DNA of 64,000 bases from Limnanthes douglasii subsp. nivea. Taxonomy: Eukaryota; Streptophyta; Magnoliopsida; Brassicales; Limnanthaceae. The notes under the pieces were generated by a model that saw nothing but the letters and a program-made list of their open reading frames with translations, searched no databases and was not told the DNA's origin. Within the stretch, counting starts at the first letter, position 1. Each line of letters begins with the position of its first letter. Both the position numbers and the translations under genes were made by a program. The DNA lies in contig JAUPFV010000003.1 of the NCBI GenBank assembly GCA_036936605.1, forward strand, positions 104,479,278 through 104,543,277, read 5' to 3'. Shown here piece after piece: positions 46,200 through 56,180 of the stretch.

Positions 46200-46870
46200 G
46201 TGGTAATAGGGGCATGAATAGGAGGAAGCAATATACGCCAAATTTTGATTGACACAAGTAGTTCGGCAAACATCTTGTTTTTAAGCTCCTACAAGAAGAT
46301 AAGAAACCCTTCAGTTATACAAAGTTTAAACAAAACCATCATAGGCTTCACAGGAAGTTTTGCAAATATGATTGGGGAATTCGAAGAGGAAGTTTTATTG
46401 GGCAAAGGACCCTTTAAGAAAATGGTAAGAGTACTGTTTGTTGTGGTGGATTACCCAACATCTTACAATGCAATATTTGGGAGGTGTTGGCTCTCCAAAA
46501 TGCATGATGTGGCCTCTATGGTCCACTAATGTTTGAAGTATGTTGTCCATGGATAAGTAGGTATTGTCCGGAGCAACCACAAGGTAGCCAGAGAACGTTA
46601 TGCAACAACTCTTGCCCCTAAGACTTTAGAGGCAGTCAAACAAAGATTAGCAGTTATTGGAGCCTTCCGTTTTATTGAGAATGAAATTGATGATCCCAGG
46701 GAAGCTTCCAGTGTCATAATACATGTTAAGGAGGTTGAAACCTACTCCATCGCTAAGGGTAAGAATGTTACAATTGGTACCAAGTTGGAACCAGATTTGA
46801 TTCGCCTGTTATTGTCCTTTTTGACGAATAATCAACATGTCTTTGCATGGTGTAATAGTGATGTCACTAG
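46200..46870 (+). pseudogene. Aspartic protease of Tat element B
   Basis: The retroviral-type protease that would process Gag-Pol. The active site reads LIDTSSSANILF (near 46240-46275), where this family has D-T/G-G-S-S; the flap and C-terminal FVVVDYPTSYNAIFGRCWLS with the hydrophobic-GR motif follow (to about 46500). A stop after MVH splits off the rest, which continues to DDPREASSVIIHVKEVETYS and TNNQHVFAWCNSDVT, the linker that normally leads into reverse transcriptase. The same region in element D is at 62106-62690. Confidence 0.8.
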
Positions 46871-47166
46871 AGTGCTAGTAAGAGAAGTGGACAATTACCC
46901 TCGTCTGGTATATTACATTAGCAAAAGTCTGTTGGATGTTGAAAAAAATATATTTGAAGTTGGAAAAACTGGTGCTGGCCTAGGTAATTGCAGCAAGAAA
47001 GATAAGACCATACTTCCAAGCTCATTCCATAGTTGTTCGAACATCTTTTCCCTTAAAAAGTGTTCTTCAAAAAGCTGATGTGTCAAGCAGAATGACCAAG
47101 TGGTCAATGAAGCTGGGTGATTATGATATTTATTTTGCGCCCCGAACAACGATTAAAGCCCAGTGA
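46866..47166 (+). pseudogene. First (degenerate) RNase H of element B; reverse transcriptase missing
   Basis: Directly after FAWCNSDVTR the sequence jumps to VLVREVDNYPRLVYYISKSL and continues to SSRMTKWSMKLGDYDIYFAP in shifted frames. In element D these two points are separated by the whole reverse transcriptase (about 62660-63655). The junction is therefore a clean deletion of about 1 kb. The remaining RNase H-like and connection sequence is the retroviral-type first RNase H of Tat elements. Confidence 0.8.
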
Positions 47167-47244
47167 GTGGTTGATTTCTTGGTAGAATTATATTCTGATA
47201 GATCCTTCAGACAAATGTCAGAAAACTAGTCTAAGAAAGAATAG

Positions 47245-47718
47245 GTAGTTCGAACTGATGGTGGATCAAGTACTATGGGCTGTGGGGATGGAATTTGTTT
47301 AATTTCTCCCTATGGTGACAATATGTACCAGGCCATATGTTTTGGTTTCAGAGCTTCTAACAATGAATCTGAATATGAGGCAGCAATAACTGGTCTTAAG
47401 CTGGCTCTCATATGTGGGGCAAATAGATTCTGATTAATGAGTGATTCCCAATTGCTGATTCACCATGGTCAAGGAAAATCTAAAGCAAAGAAGGAACAAT
47501 TACTTAAATACTTGCTCATGTTGAAAGAAGTTGTTGCAAACTTCAAAAATATCTGCTACGAACACATCCATATATCGGAGAATATTGTGGCAGACTCTTT
47601 GGCAACTATATCATTTGGAATCTTACCCATGGATTCTTGTGCACGAATCTCCATCCGTACCAACATGCCAAGAAAAATAAAGCGAAGAAAGTATGAGTAT
47701 ACTTGTTATTCAACCTAA
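47245..47718 (+). pseudogene. Second (archaeal-like) RNase H of element B
   Basis: The extra RNase H that marks Tat-lineage elements and cuts RNA in the RNA-DNA hybrid during reverse transcription. All four acidic positions are visible: Asp in RTDGGSSTMG, Glu in NESEYEAAITGLKLAL, Asp in LMSDSQLLI and Asp in ENIVADSLA. One in-frame TGA (before LMSDSQ, near 47434) interrupts the frame. Its 3' end overlaps the integrase frame at 47693. It is the best preserved domain of this element. Confidence 0.85.
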
Positions 47719-48936
47719 AGATTTGAGATATGATCTTCTCCAGTTTATCTACGATGGGATATTACCTCCGGATATAGTCATGGCTAAGAAAATCAAGTAT
47801 AAGGCTCGTGGTTTATTGATATTAAGGGAAGTTCTTTTTAAGAAATATTTCAGCAGACCTCTCTTGCGTTTCTTAGGATTTGAAGAATCCCAAGTTGTGT
47901 TATCTGAACTACATGATGGAGAAGGTTCTACACACTATGGCTATAGGGCCCTAACGAGGAGAATTTTATTAGCAGGATACTATTGGCAAACCATAATGGC
48001 AGATGTTAAAGAGATGGTAAAAAAGTACGATCCTTGTAAAAAATATGGAAATAAAATATATGTGCCAGCAATTTCTATGGAATCTATATCTGAACCAATA
48101 CCTTTTGACAGATGGGGGATGGATCTAGTTGGGCCTCTTCTCATGACATCCGGTGGATATAGAACAATCATAGATTATATTGACTATTTCTCTAAGTGGA
48201 TAGAGACAACTCCTTTTGCTGGAACCACTTCGAAGGCCATCATTAAATTTATTTTATCTAACATATGTTGCAGATTTGGGGTTCCCGGGGCCATAGTTTG
48301 ATAGTAAAGACATGGAACATTCTGCACCTCCAGGGGCTTCAACATTTTTTTTCTTCTCCTTTCCACCCTCAAGAAAGTTGGCAAGTTGAAGTTTCAAATC
48401 AGACAATCTTGTCCATATTAAAGAAAAATTTGGAGGAAGCTGTAGGAAAATGGACAAGTTATTTCCAAGAAGTATTGTGGGCCTATCGAACTAAACCTCG
48501 GGCTGCTACACAAGAATCTCCTTTTCCTCTGTTGTATTGGATGGATGAAATTACTCCCATAGAAGCTACTATACCATCTCACATAATCCAAAACTATTCT
48601 GAAGAGACTAATGATATAGCAGTCAGGAATCAAATTGGATTTGATTGAAGAAAGAAGAGTTAAAGCGTATCTGAGAACAACGCATTACCATGTTTGATGA
48701 GGATCAGATTTGCCTCCACAGTTAAAAGAAGAGATTTTCAATTAGGGGACAAAGTCTTAAGAAAAGTATTTTTACAAACCAAAGAAAAGCAGTTCTGTAA
48801 GCTGGCTCCAAACTGGAAAAGCCCTTATGTGTTCTGTGGGAAAGTTAAACGAGGAACATACAGGCTCCAAGACAAGGAAATGAGAGCACTAAAACACCCA
48901 TGGAACGTTGAACATCTCAGGTTATACTTAGAATAA
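47693..48936 (+). pseudogene. Integrase of Tat element B
   Basis: Frame 1 (47693-48301) holds the zinc domain, His in LHDGEG and GSTHYG, then YDPCKKYGNK, where the first Cys of the HHCC set is Tyr; then the core with MDLVGPL and IDYFSKWIE (first Asp). A deletion of about 20 bp near 48284-48290 removes the second Asp (TDN) and shifts the frame. Frame 2 (48265-48648) continues FFSSPFHPQESWQVEVSNQT (Glu present), LWAYRTKPRAATQESPF and PIEATIPS. Frame 3 (48694-48936) is the C-terminal domain ending HPWNVEHLRLYLE, without a chromodomain. It is closely related to element A (1711-2527) and element D. Confidence 0.88.
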
Positions 48937-49381
48937 AATTATTTTGTAAATATTTACTTTTTAAGTATCAATATAAATATTATGGGGCATACTATTTCCT
49001 ATCCTGGTGGCGCGGGAAGGTTTTGATGAGGTGTCCCGGTTTTTCAATAATATCTTATGTCTTCTTTCAAAGTCTGGTGAAATTTTGTTGTAGGTCAGAT
49101 ATTAAATGCTTAGTAAACACCACGGCTCTCAAATGTCTTTGAGTTGATCAGATATATTGAACACTTGATCACATTTATTAAACATATGTGGTTGAGGATG
49201 TTTGATACCTTTGTTTAACATCTCTGAAATATTGAAGGCTATCTAAACATTGGCCATAAAGAGTTAAAACAAAATTTAAACAAAGGAAAATATGATATTA
49301 AAATCTGATCGAACTTAAACCGATCTATGATTCACAAAATGCCTTGACCATTCAAGGACTTTGAGTTTTACAGAACATATA
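48937..49381 (+). other. Spacer between pol and antisense gene (element B)
   Basis: Non-coding. It shares with element A (2528-2946) the ordered blocks TAAATATTTACTTTTTAA, AATATTATGGGGCATACT, CCTGGTGGCGCGGGAAGG and a later ACATTGGCCATAAA. Pol and the antisense gene converge on this segment from opposite strands. Confidence 0.7.
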
Positions 49382-52262
49382 TTAAACTAACAACGCAAAA
49401 AAAATGGCTTGTCCATCCAAGGACTTTGGATTTTCAAACAAACAAAATACACAACAATACAATACAACCTTAGGGCTTTTTCCCTTCGGTTTTTTATTCA
49501 CCACCATCTTTTTTGTACTTTTGAGTTCAACACTTGAACTCTCACCAACTTCTTCATCGTCTTCATAATCTTTCCCACTAGAATAGTTATGCTTGTCACC
49601 ATCAGCCATAGTATGGAAAGGAAGGTCATCGTAGTCCACAAATTTCCACAAAAGACCAAGAGTCCTCTTAGGAAAGGTCTCATAGAACAGTAAGACCATA
49701 TCAGATTTAATTCCATCATCTATCTTCTTCAGGGAATCCACTATTCCACTAGCATACTTATCTATTCCTGCATCTATTTCTTGAGCTTGTTTGCTTACTA
49801 AGGAAGCATTCTCATCAGTCTTCTCTTGGACTGTTTTATCCAAATTGACTTTGTCATCAGATAAATCCTGGATAGTTTTGTCCTTATTTTTTAGTTGCTC
49901 TTTTAAAGCTGTGATCTCATTAGAGGAAGAAGTCTCTAGTCTGGAGTACTTGGTTTGAAGGTTTTCGCTGGCCTCTTCTAACTTAAGCAGTATGGCAGCT
50001 AAGTCCTCTTTCTCCTTCTTCAATGATTTTATGCTTTGCTGAACGCTAGAAAGATCGTTTGTCAAGCTCTGTTTCTCTGTGGTCAAGGAGTTTATGATAG
50101 CTGTTTGATCCCTTACTTAGCTCTCCAGATCAACTACCGGACGATGTAACCTAGAAGGGCATGACTTAGGGTATCTCACTCACTTGATATCATATAAGTC
50201 TCCCATTGTATGTCACAACATTCAATGAACTAGAAGGACGATAAGGCTCCACAAAGTCATCCTTGTCCAAATCATTGAAATACATGTTAATACTTTGAAA
50301 GGAATCAAAATTTACCTCTCCATCACCAGTGGTCTGTTCGGAATAAAGTTTGGATGGAATTTCTTCTTGTAAAGTAGGATTGACAGGAGCTGGAGGATGG
50401 ACTTCAGAAGGACATAAAATTATCTTTGATCCTAGAGTGATTTTTTTCTTCTTGGCAGCTTTTCACCACTGCTTGCTTTGCGTTTCTTATCCTTCTTCGC
50501 AATCTTCAGTGGGTTGTCCGATCCACCAGCCTCCTTAACAGTAACTTCTACTGCTTCCAGTGGAGCAGCATTATTTCCTCCTTGGTTCTCCAAAACGGTT
50601 CCTTCGGTGGTTTTCTGAAGTAGGTCTGTTGTGGTTTTATTTTTTCTTTTGTTCTTCATCTTGTTCAGATGACTAGGGGCTTTGGACCTGGAAGGCAAGT
50701 AAAGCTTAGCGTCTTTGGCCTTAGTCCTCCTCAAGATAACATTTCTAGGAGGAGGTGTTGTCAGCTCTTCCCAGGAGAGGTCTCTTCTCTATGTGGTGTT
50801 CCACAAATAAAACCTCACAAAATTCCCCGAAGTGAAACAATTGTGGAAGTGTTATCCCATTTTTCCAAGGCCTAAGCATTTAGCTTGGCACATGTGTCTT
50901 GACTTGCCTCTACATAGTCCGAGAACTTCTTCGGAAAAACTAAAAAAAAAAATGTAAATTAGTTCGGAGTAACTACTTAGTATTTGAAAGATTAAAGAGA
51001 ACATGAATAAAACTCACTGATGCTCTTCCGACGACTGGTCAACTGGCTTGGCTTAAAATCAACCTTGATCTTCCTCCCATTCCCCCAAGCGCCACTGATG
51101 AACAAGAACTGTGTCCTCCATGGTTTTTCTGACTCTAAAAGATCATTCACTACTTAGTAGTCATTCCTCATATTGTAATGATAGAAGGGGATGTGATAAT
51201 ACTTGTAAAAATTTGCCACAACGACTAATTGTTCCATTGGTAGTGAAATCTTTGATAGTCTCGATGCCATGATGCCAGCCATAAGGGTGTACCAAGCATT
51301 TGGTTTCAGCTGACTTGGACATAGCTTGGTCAGGTGGAAGTACCTGACTATCTCCACGTCCAAACGAAACTGGAGTCCCCAGTTCAGCACCTCTGTATAG
51401 ACCACTAGCTCGTTGGGTTTGCAGTCCATCGAAGTTTTTGGGCTAACTGGGATTCTCACTTTGACAGACTCAGGGATCCCCCACTTTATAGAAATACGAC
51501 CTAATTCAGCGGTATGGGTATATACGTAGGCTATATTCTGGAGGGATATCAGGTATTTTACGCTGACCTTCTTGAAATTCGGCCCAATCTCCCTTCCAGA
51601 CTCTCCGGAAGCGCATCTGGATGAGTCAGACCTACTTTAGTCTCACCCTTTTGATCTGCAGCGGTGTCCTCCGTCTGTCCGGACGCCTCAAAAGGGGTGT
51701 CATCTAAACTATCCTCCATGTTTTCTTCCATAACAATGGAAGGCTGTTCAGATGGTTGTTCGGATGGTTTGGCCTCTGCCAGGGGCTGCTGTTCGGACAA
51801 TTGAATTTATGGTAAAGGTTTTATTGTCTCCAAACTGGTTAGTTTCGAAGAGGTATGAGTGGATTTAGATTTAGACTAGCGAGTTATTCGACGAGGGGTT
51901 TGCTTCTTATGGGATTTTTCTGCGTTTGAACCCATAACAATAAAGGGTGAAGGCTTTCTAACGCTGGAAACAACTTTCTCTTTAGGGAGAGAGTTTTGAG
52001 ACTCTTGGACAGAGGACCCTGATTGTAAAGGAGAAAGGTTTGAAACAAAGGGTAGTTCTCTAACCTTGGGTGCTTTTGAGGACGATGAACCTTGGTCTGT
52101 GTTTGCTTGTGATTGATTGATTCCTTCACCAGAATAAATAGGAGGACCAACAACAATTCGTTCGTCTCTTGCAATGTTTCTCGCTCTCTCCAACTCAGAC
52201 AAATTTAACAAACCTCCTTTTACTAGTGCATTTCTAGCTGTGAACATAAATAACTCGAACAC
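49382..52262 (-). pseudogene. Spliced antisense gene of Tat element B (aORF)
   Basis: Second copy of the gene at 2947-5565, with a longer N-terminus. The minus strand from 52247 (first ATG) reads MFTARNALVKGGLLNLSELE, then the shared SSVRKPSPFIVMGSNAEKS, SIVMEENMEDSLDD, the central domain LNWGLQFRLDVEIVRYFHLT and LCPSQL (51459-51154), then WRTQFLFISG-like and SRRKSI. An intron follows at 50940-51017. Exon 2 restarts with KKFSDYVEA, CAKLNA, RRDLSWEELT, KRTKAKDAKLYLPSR-like basic linker (50734-50432), a long coiled coil (50086-49720, heptad-rich Leu/Lys/Glu) and the conserved C-terminus MVLLFYETFPKRTLGLLWKF (49690-49631) to about 49440. Stops and frameshifts are present, but the coiled coil and C-terminus are still open for 234 codons. 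The function is unknown; Tat-lineage antisense ORFs are known in principle. Confidence 0.82.
50940..51017 (-). other. Intron in the antisense gene of element B
   Basis: A 78-nt GT-AG intron: donor GCATCA/GTGAGTTT, acceptor TTTTTTTTTTAG/TTTTTCCG. It sits at the codon and phase (1) equivalent to the intron at 4472-4541 in element A, between the SRRKSI/SGWKNT and KKFSDYVE/MNEFTSHLE segments. The intron bodies have diverged more than the exons. Confidence 0.75.
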
Positions 52263-52305
52263 GAATTGGAGAATGTACTGAGCTTTCTTTCACTAGAAAT
52301 GCTTG

Positions 52306-52409
52306 TGTTTTTTGAACTAACAAGTTCTGCCAAAGTAGTCTACTATGCTTTATTCAAGAAAGAGATCACGCTATACACTTAAAATTGTAGACTATATATG
52401 TACACTTAC
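52306..52409 (-). mobile_element. 3' LTR remnant of Tat element C
   Basis: It matches the inner end of the LTR at 59322-60139: GAACTAACAAGTT(A/C)TGCCA, TCAAGAAAGAGATCAC, and a final ACTTAC. On the element's own strand this is the last part (U5) of the LTR; the U3 part is missing. It lies 44 bp from the antisense gene of element B, so element C probably landed at, or was joined to, the end of B. Confidence 0.65.
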
Positions 52410-52429
52410 CTTCATTGTTGATTGTTCAG

Positions 52430-53143
52430 ATGCAACATAACTCCTTCATTTTGAGTTATCGGAATATGTCTCCTACTGATATAACTGCAATGGAGAGATG
52501 GAAGCCTGAAGCTATGTTTTTTGGCTCTTCCAAATTCTGTACTGCAGAAATTATTCGTTTGAGACATGCGTACTCCTCAACCCATGTTGTTAAACACGAA
52601 GCATTGAATGCTAAAGCCCAGCTAGAGAAAACAGTTGCGACTATACAGGAAACTGTGTCGTTTAAGGACCAACGCTTCACAACTCTTTCTGGCAACCTTA
52701 ACATGATGGTAAATCAGAACGAAAACTTGCTGAAGAGGAATTGCGATCTGCAGACACAGAATGTTAAACTGCTGGATAGGGCCAACCATCAGGCGAATAT
52801 GGTAGAGGAACAAGCAGATCAGATTGCTGCTCTAACTTCTGAGGTGAGCAAATTGACCATGGAAATCGAAGAAGGGCGTTCTCAGCTCGAGCGGGAATGA
52901 CAAAAATGGAAAGAAAAGATAAACGCAGCTGTTGAGGAAAAGGAAACACAAGTGTTCTCAGTTGCAGCCGATATGATCGCCATAGAGAACCAAAAAACTA
53001 TTGCAGAATTAATGGCCATGAATCCTGGTCTGAACCTTGGCTCCTTTGCTCACCCGACCTCGAACGTGGCTCTCGAGAAAGACACAGAAGCTAATACTAC
53101 CGTGGATCCTTCCGAACTATTACCTCCTAGTGGTTCTAAATAA
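52430..53143 (+). pseudogene. Antisense coiled-coil gene of Tat element C
   Basis: A plus-strand ORF opposite to the element C pol. It is continuous from 52430 to 53143 except for one TGA at 52898-52900 (after GRSQLERE, before QKWKEK). It encodes MQHNSFILSYRNMSPTDITA, WKPEAMFFG, then about 120 residues of coiled coil (AQLEKTVATIQETV, LLKRNCDLQTQNVKLLDRAN, EEQADQIAALTSEVSKLTME), and a Ser/Pro/Thr tail ending LLPPSGSK. Only the coiled-coil organisation recalls the antisense genes of A and B; no sequence identity is obvious. A CAG just before 52430 follows a T-rich stretch and could be an intron acceptor. The 5' part is probably lost with the truncated LTR. Confidence 0.65.
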
Positions 53144-53339
53144 TTTTCTCGCTTATTTCTATTAAACTCTATTGTTGTCTTCTCTTTTGATTGTGTTAAA
53201 CTTTTGGTACTGCTTGTAGTATCTGGACCCCATTATTTCGAATTGATGCATGCTTTTCTTCAATCATTATTCCAAACGTATGTTGATAAATATAGACCAT
53301 ATGTGTGCTGAGTTATCCAGATACTTTTTATAACCCCGA
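53144..53339 (+). other. 3' flank of the element C antisense gene
   Basis: Non-coding T-rich sequence directly after the stop at 53143, suitable as a 3' UTR for that gene. No definite poly(A) signal was identified. Confidence 0.35.
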
Positions 53340-53640
53340 GCTCCGTATGGCTCATTGAGTAGCTTAGACAACATATGCCATGATAGCTTTTTTGCGGAGA
53401 GATCCTATGGACCCTATTGCGTGGTCTTTTCAGACTTGGTCGTTGACCAGTTCGCTAATATACCTAGTATAAATTATAGACACAGTATGGTCATTGTGTA
53501 GCCCGTAGGCGTGACCAATTAGCCCATTCGCGTTTATAGACACTTAGACTGGAGTCAGTATGGTCCATTGCGTAGCCTTACAAAGGCATGGTCATTGACC
53601 CATTTGCTGGTTATAAAAGTAAAACTCTCACACATATTTG
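53340..53640 (-). repeat. Degenerate 60-80 bp tandem repeat between pol and antisense gene
   Basis: About four copies anchored by GTATGG(T)CC(C)ATTG(C/T)GTAGC (starting near 53345, 53405, 53485 and 53558), with GGCGTGACC/GGTCATTGACC and TTATAGACAC as the following blocks. Tandem repeats in the 3' untranslated region are a known property of Tat-lineage retrotransposons and a source of satellite DNA. Confidence 0.7.
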
Positions 53641-53747
53641 GCTAAAACAATAAATTATATTAGAAAGACTCAAAATCTTGTTCGTAGATGACTCGGTAAA
53701 AAACTTCCCCGCGCCATCAGAGAGGAAAAAGAGCGCATCTTTACATC

Positions 53748-55153
53748 TTATACATTTTGCAGATACAATTTTAGGTGATTAACATTCCAAGGATGCTTGA
53801 GTGCTTGACCTTCTTGATCTGCTAATCTGTATGCGCCATGGTGTCCTGTCGATATAACTGAGTACGGGCCTTCCGAATTCGGTCCTAACTTACCACCTGC
53901 GCCGCTGCCGGAACCCTGAAACACATTTTTCAAGACCAAGTCACCTCCCTTAAATGATCTTGGTTCAACCGAGCATTGAAACGTCCTCTCATGAGATTTC
54001 GATAATGCTCTGCTCGAACCCTGGCCTGGTCTTGTCTTTCATCAATTAGATCCAGTGACGTTGACCTGGCTATAAGATTTGCTTCTTCATCATAGTGCTG
54101 AATCCTACGGCTCGGTACTATAAATTTTGGTGGAATAGCTGCTTCAGCTCCATATACCAAAGCAAAAGGTGTATCACCTGTTGTAGTAGCGGGGTGGTCC
54201 TATAAGCCCATAGAAACTCTACCAACTTGTCTGACCATATGCACTTGGATCCTTCCAACTTCTTCTTTATCCCTTCTAACAACGTTCGGTTGGTGACCTC
54301 TACCTGCCCGTTTGCCTGAGGATAATAAGGGGTGGAAAAATGCTGGAGAATCCCATATCGTTCACAGAAGTTCGTAATGACCGAATTTGAAATTGAGGCC
54401 CGTTGTCAGTCATTAAAATTCGTGGAATGCCATACCAAGTCAGAATTTGATTGTGTATAAAATCACATACCTCTTGAGCTCGGGTTCTAAACAAAGCTTT
54501 AGCTTCAACCCATTTTGAAAAATAATCGACTGCCACAATGAGAAACTGTCGCTTGCCTGTGGCCATTGGCAGAGGTCCTACCAAATCTATCCCCCATTTA
54601 TCAAACAGACATGGGACAAGAATATTCTGCATGGGCTCGCTCGATTATGCTGCGTGTTTGAGTATTCTTGACACTTATGACAATTCAAGACGAGATTCTT
54701 AGCATCATTTGCTAGCTCAGGCGAATAATATCCAGCGAGCAGGAATCATGGAATTAACGTTCGGTGTCCACAATGAGCCCCTGATTCTCCCGAGTGTAGA
54801 TCTTCTAACACAGAATTAACTTCAGTTCGATCAAGACAACGAATCAGGGGTCTGGTTGAGCTTTTTCTATATAAAATATCATCAAGTACACAATACTTAG
54901 CCGCTCTGATTTGAAATGCACGAGCCTCACTCTTACCTTTAGGAAACACTCCTTGGTTAAGGTAATGAAGGTATGGAGTTCGCCAATCATTCTTGTTAAT
55001 AGACGAATCAACCGTAGCGACCGTTAAAATCAGCTCTGTCGCAGGGAGTTGCTGGATGCTCTCCCGCAGCTGCTGCCTTTTCCAAAATGTCAGCTGAAGA
55101 ATTATCTCTTCGAGGGATCTGTTCATAAGAAACGTGAGTAAACTTGGACTCAT
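53748..55153 (-). pseudogene. Integrase of Tat element C
   Basis: Minus strand, four frames. The first (55153-54746) reads through YLNQGVFPKGKSEARAFQIR, YCVLDDILYRKSSTRPLIRC and the zinc domain LHSGESGAHCGHRTLI; it continues shifted as LAGYYSPELANDAKNLVLNC with HKCQEYSN, completing HHCC. The core (54632-54300) has DKWGIDLVGPLPMATGKRQF, VAVDYFSKWVEAKAL (first Asp) and MTDNGPQF (second Asp), and breaks near 54300, just before the Glu region. Then come FALVYGAEAAIPP and ARVRAEHYRNLMRGRFNARL (54160-53930), and finally GKLGPNSEGPYSVISTGHHG to HPWNVNHLKLYLQNV (53939-53748). No chromodomain is present. Confidence 0.9.
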
Positions 55154-55165
55154 ATTCTTTGAGAA

Positions 55166-55588
55166 TTACGATATATTCCTGATGCCATCTTGCTTAACTT
55201 CATAAAGGCCCCGTGCTTGACTCACCACCAACTGAGAACCATATCCGATTTTGATAGCTCGAGCTCCACATATCAAAGTAAACTTCATACCACATAGGGC
55301 AGCTTCATATTCCGTAGCATTATTTGTAATCGGAAAATTGAAACGCACCGCCTGCTTAATCTCCTCTCCTGTTGGAGTTCTGACCACAATGCCTGCACCT
55401 CCCCCTGTTGTTGAAGATGCACAATCTACTTCAATAATCCATTGATCAAACCTGACCGTACGTTCGTCGCCTTCCTCATCATACTCTTCCCTTGATGAGC
55501 TGAACTCAACTAAAAAATCCGCAATTGCTTGTCCCTTTATAGCTGCACGTGGCTCAAAACGAATATCATATTCCCCCAGCTCTATCAT
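55166..55588 (-). pseudogene. Second (archaeal-like) RNase H of element C, active site damaged
   Basis: It continues from the connection domain (LGEYDIRFEPRAAIKGQAIA then DFLVEF) into the extra Tat RNase H: WIIEVDCASSTTGGGAGIVV, NNATEYEAALCGMKFTL and GARAIKIGYGSQLVVSQARG. The first Asp is kept, but the usual VDGASS is VDCASS; the Glu is kept; the Asp of the YSDSQLVV motif is Gly (YGSQ). It ends at a stop at 55166 before the last catalytic Asp. Compare element B, where all four are present. Confidence 0.85.
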
Positions 55589-55604
55589 CTATTTGGTTAA
55601 TCTG

Positions 55605-56180
55605 CTAGATATCAGGCTTTTGCAGGACTGTTCGCAAATGATATACAGTTCGCACCGTGATAACATGCCCTTGAAAATATGGCCTCATTCTCCGAGCTGC
55701 AACAACCAAGCTTAATGCCGATTTGTCAAGGTTCAAATACCTTGTCTCGGCATCTGTCAACGTTTGACTTGTGTAATACACGAGCTGGTGTTTCCCCTTT
55801 TGATCACGTACAAGAACCGAACTTACAAAGAAGGGCGATACTGCCAAGTACATAAACAACGACTCTTCTGGTGCAGGGGCAGATAAAATATCAGAAGACG
55901 TAAGATATTTCTTCATGTCATCAAACGCCTTGTCGCACTCCTCTGTCCATGCAAATTTCTTGGCACCCCGCAATACTTCAAAAAAGGGATGACTTTTATA
56001 TGAGGCTCGCGAGATGAACCTTGAAAGGGCTGCTAACCTTTCTGTGAGACATTGGACTTCCTTAACATTCCTTGGCGGTTCCATTTTCAAAATTGCACTT
56101 AATTGAACCAAATCTTCCTCAATGCCCTGCTGACTTACCATGTAGCATAGGAATTTTCCCTTGGCCACACCAAAGTACAT
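55605..56180 (-). pseudogene. RT thumb/connection and first RNase H of element C
   Basis: A 191-codon open frame from YFGVAKGKFLCYMVSQQGIE through ILKMEPPRNVKEVQCLTERL and ALSRFISRA, then the first RNase H-like domain: FMYLAVSPFFVSSVLVRDQK, VYYTSQTLTDAETRYLNLDK and ARRMRPYFQGHVITVRTVY. In Tat elements this first RNase H is degenerate and the second does the work. A stop near 55605 separates it from the next domain. Confidence 0.85.
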
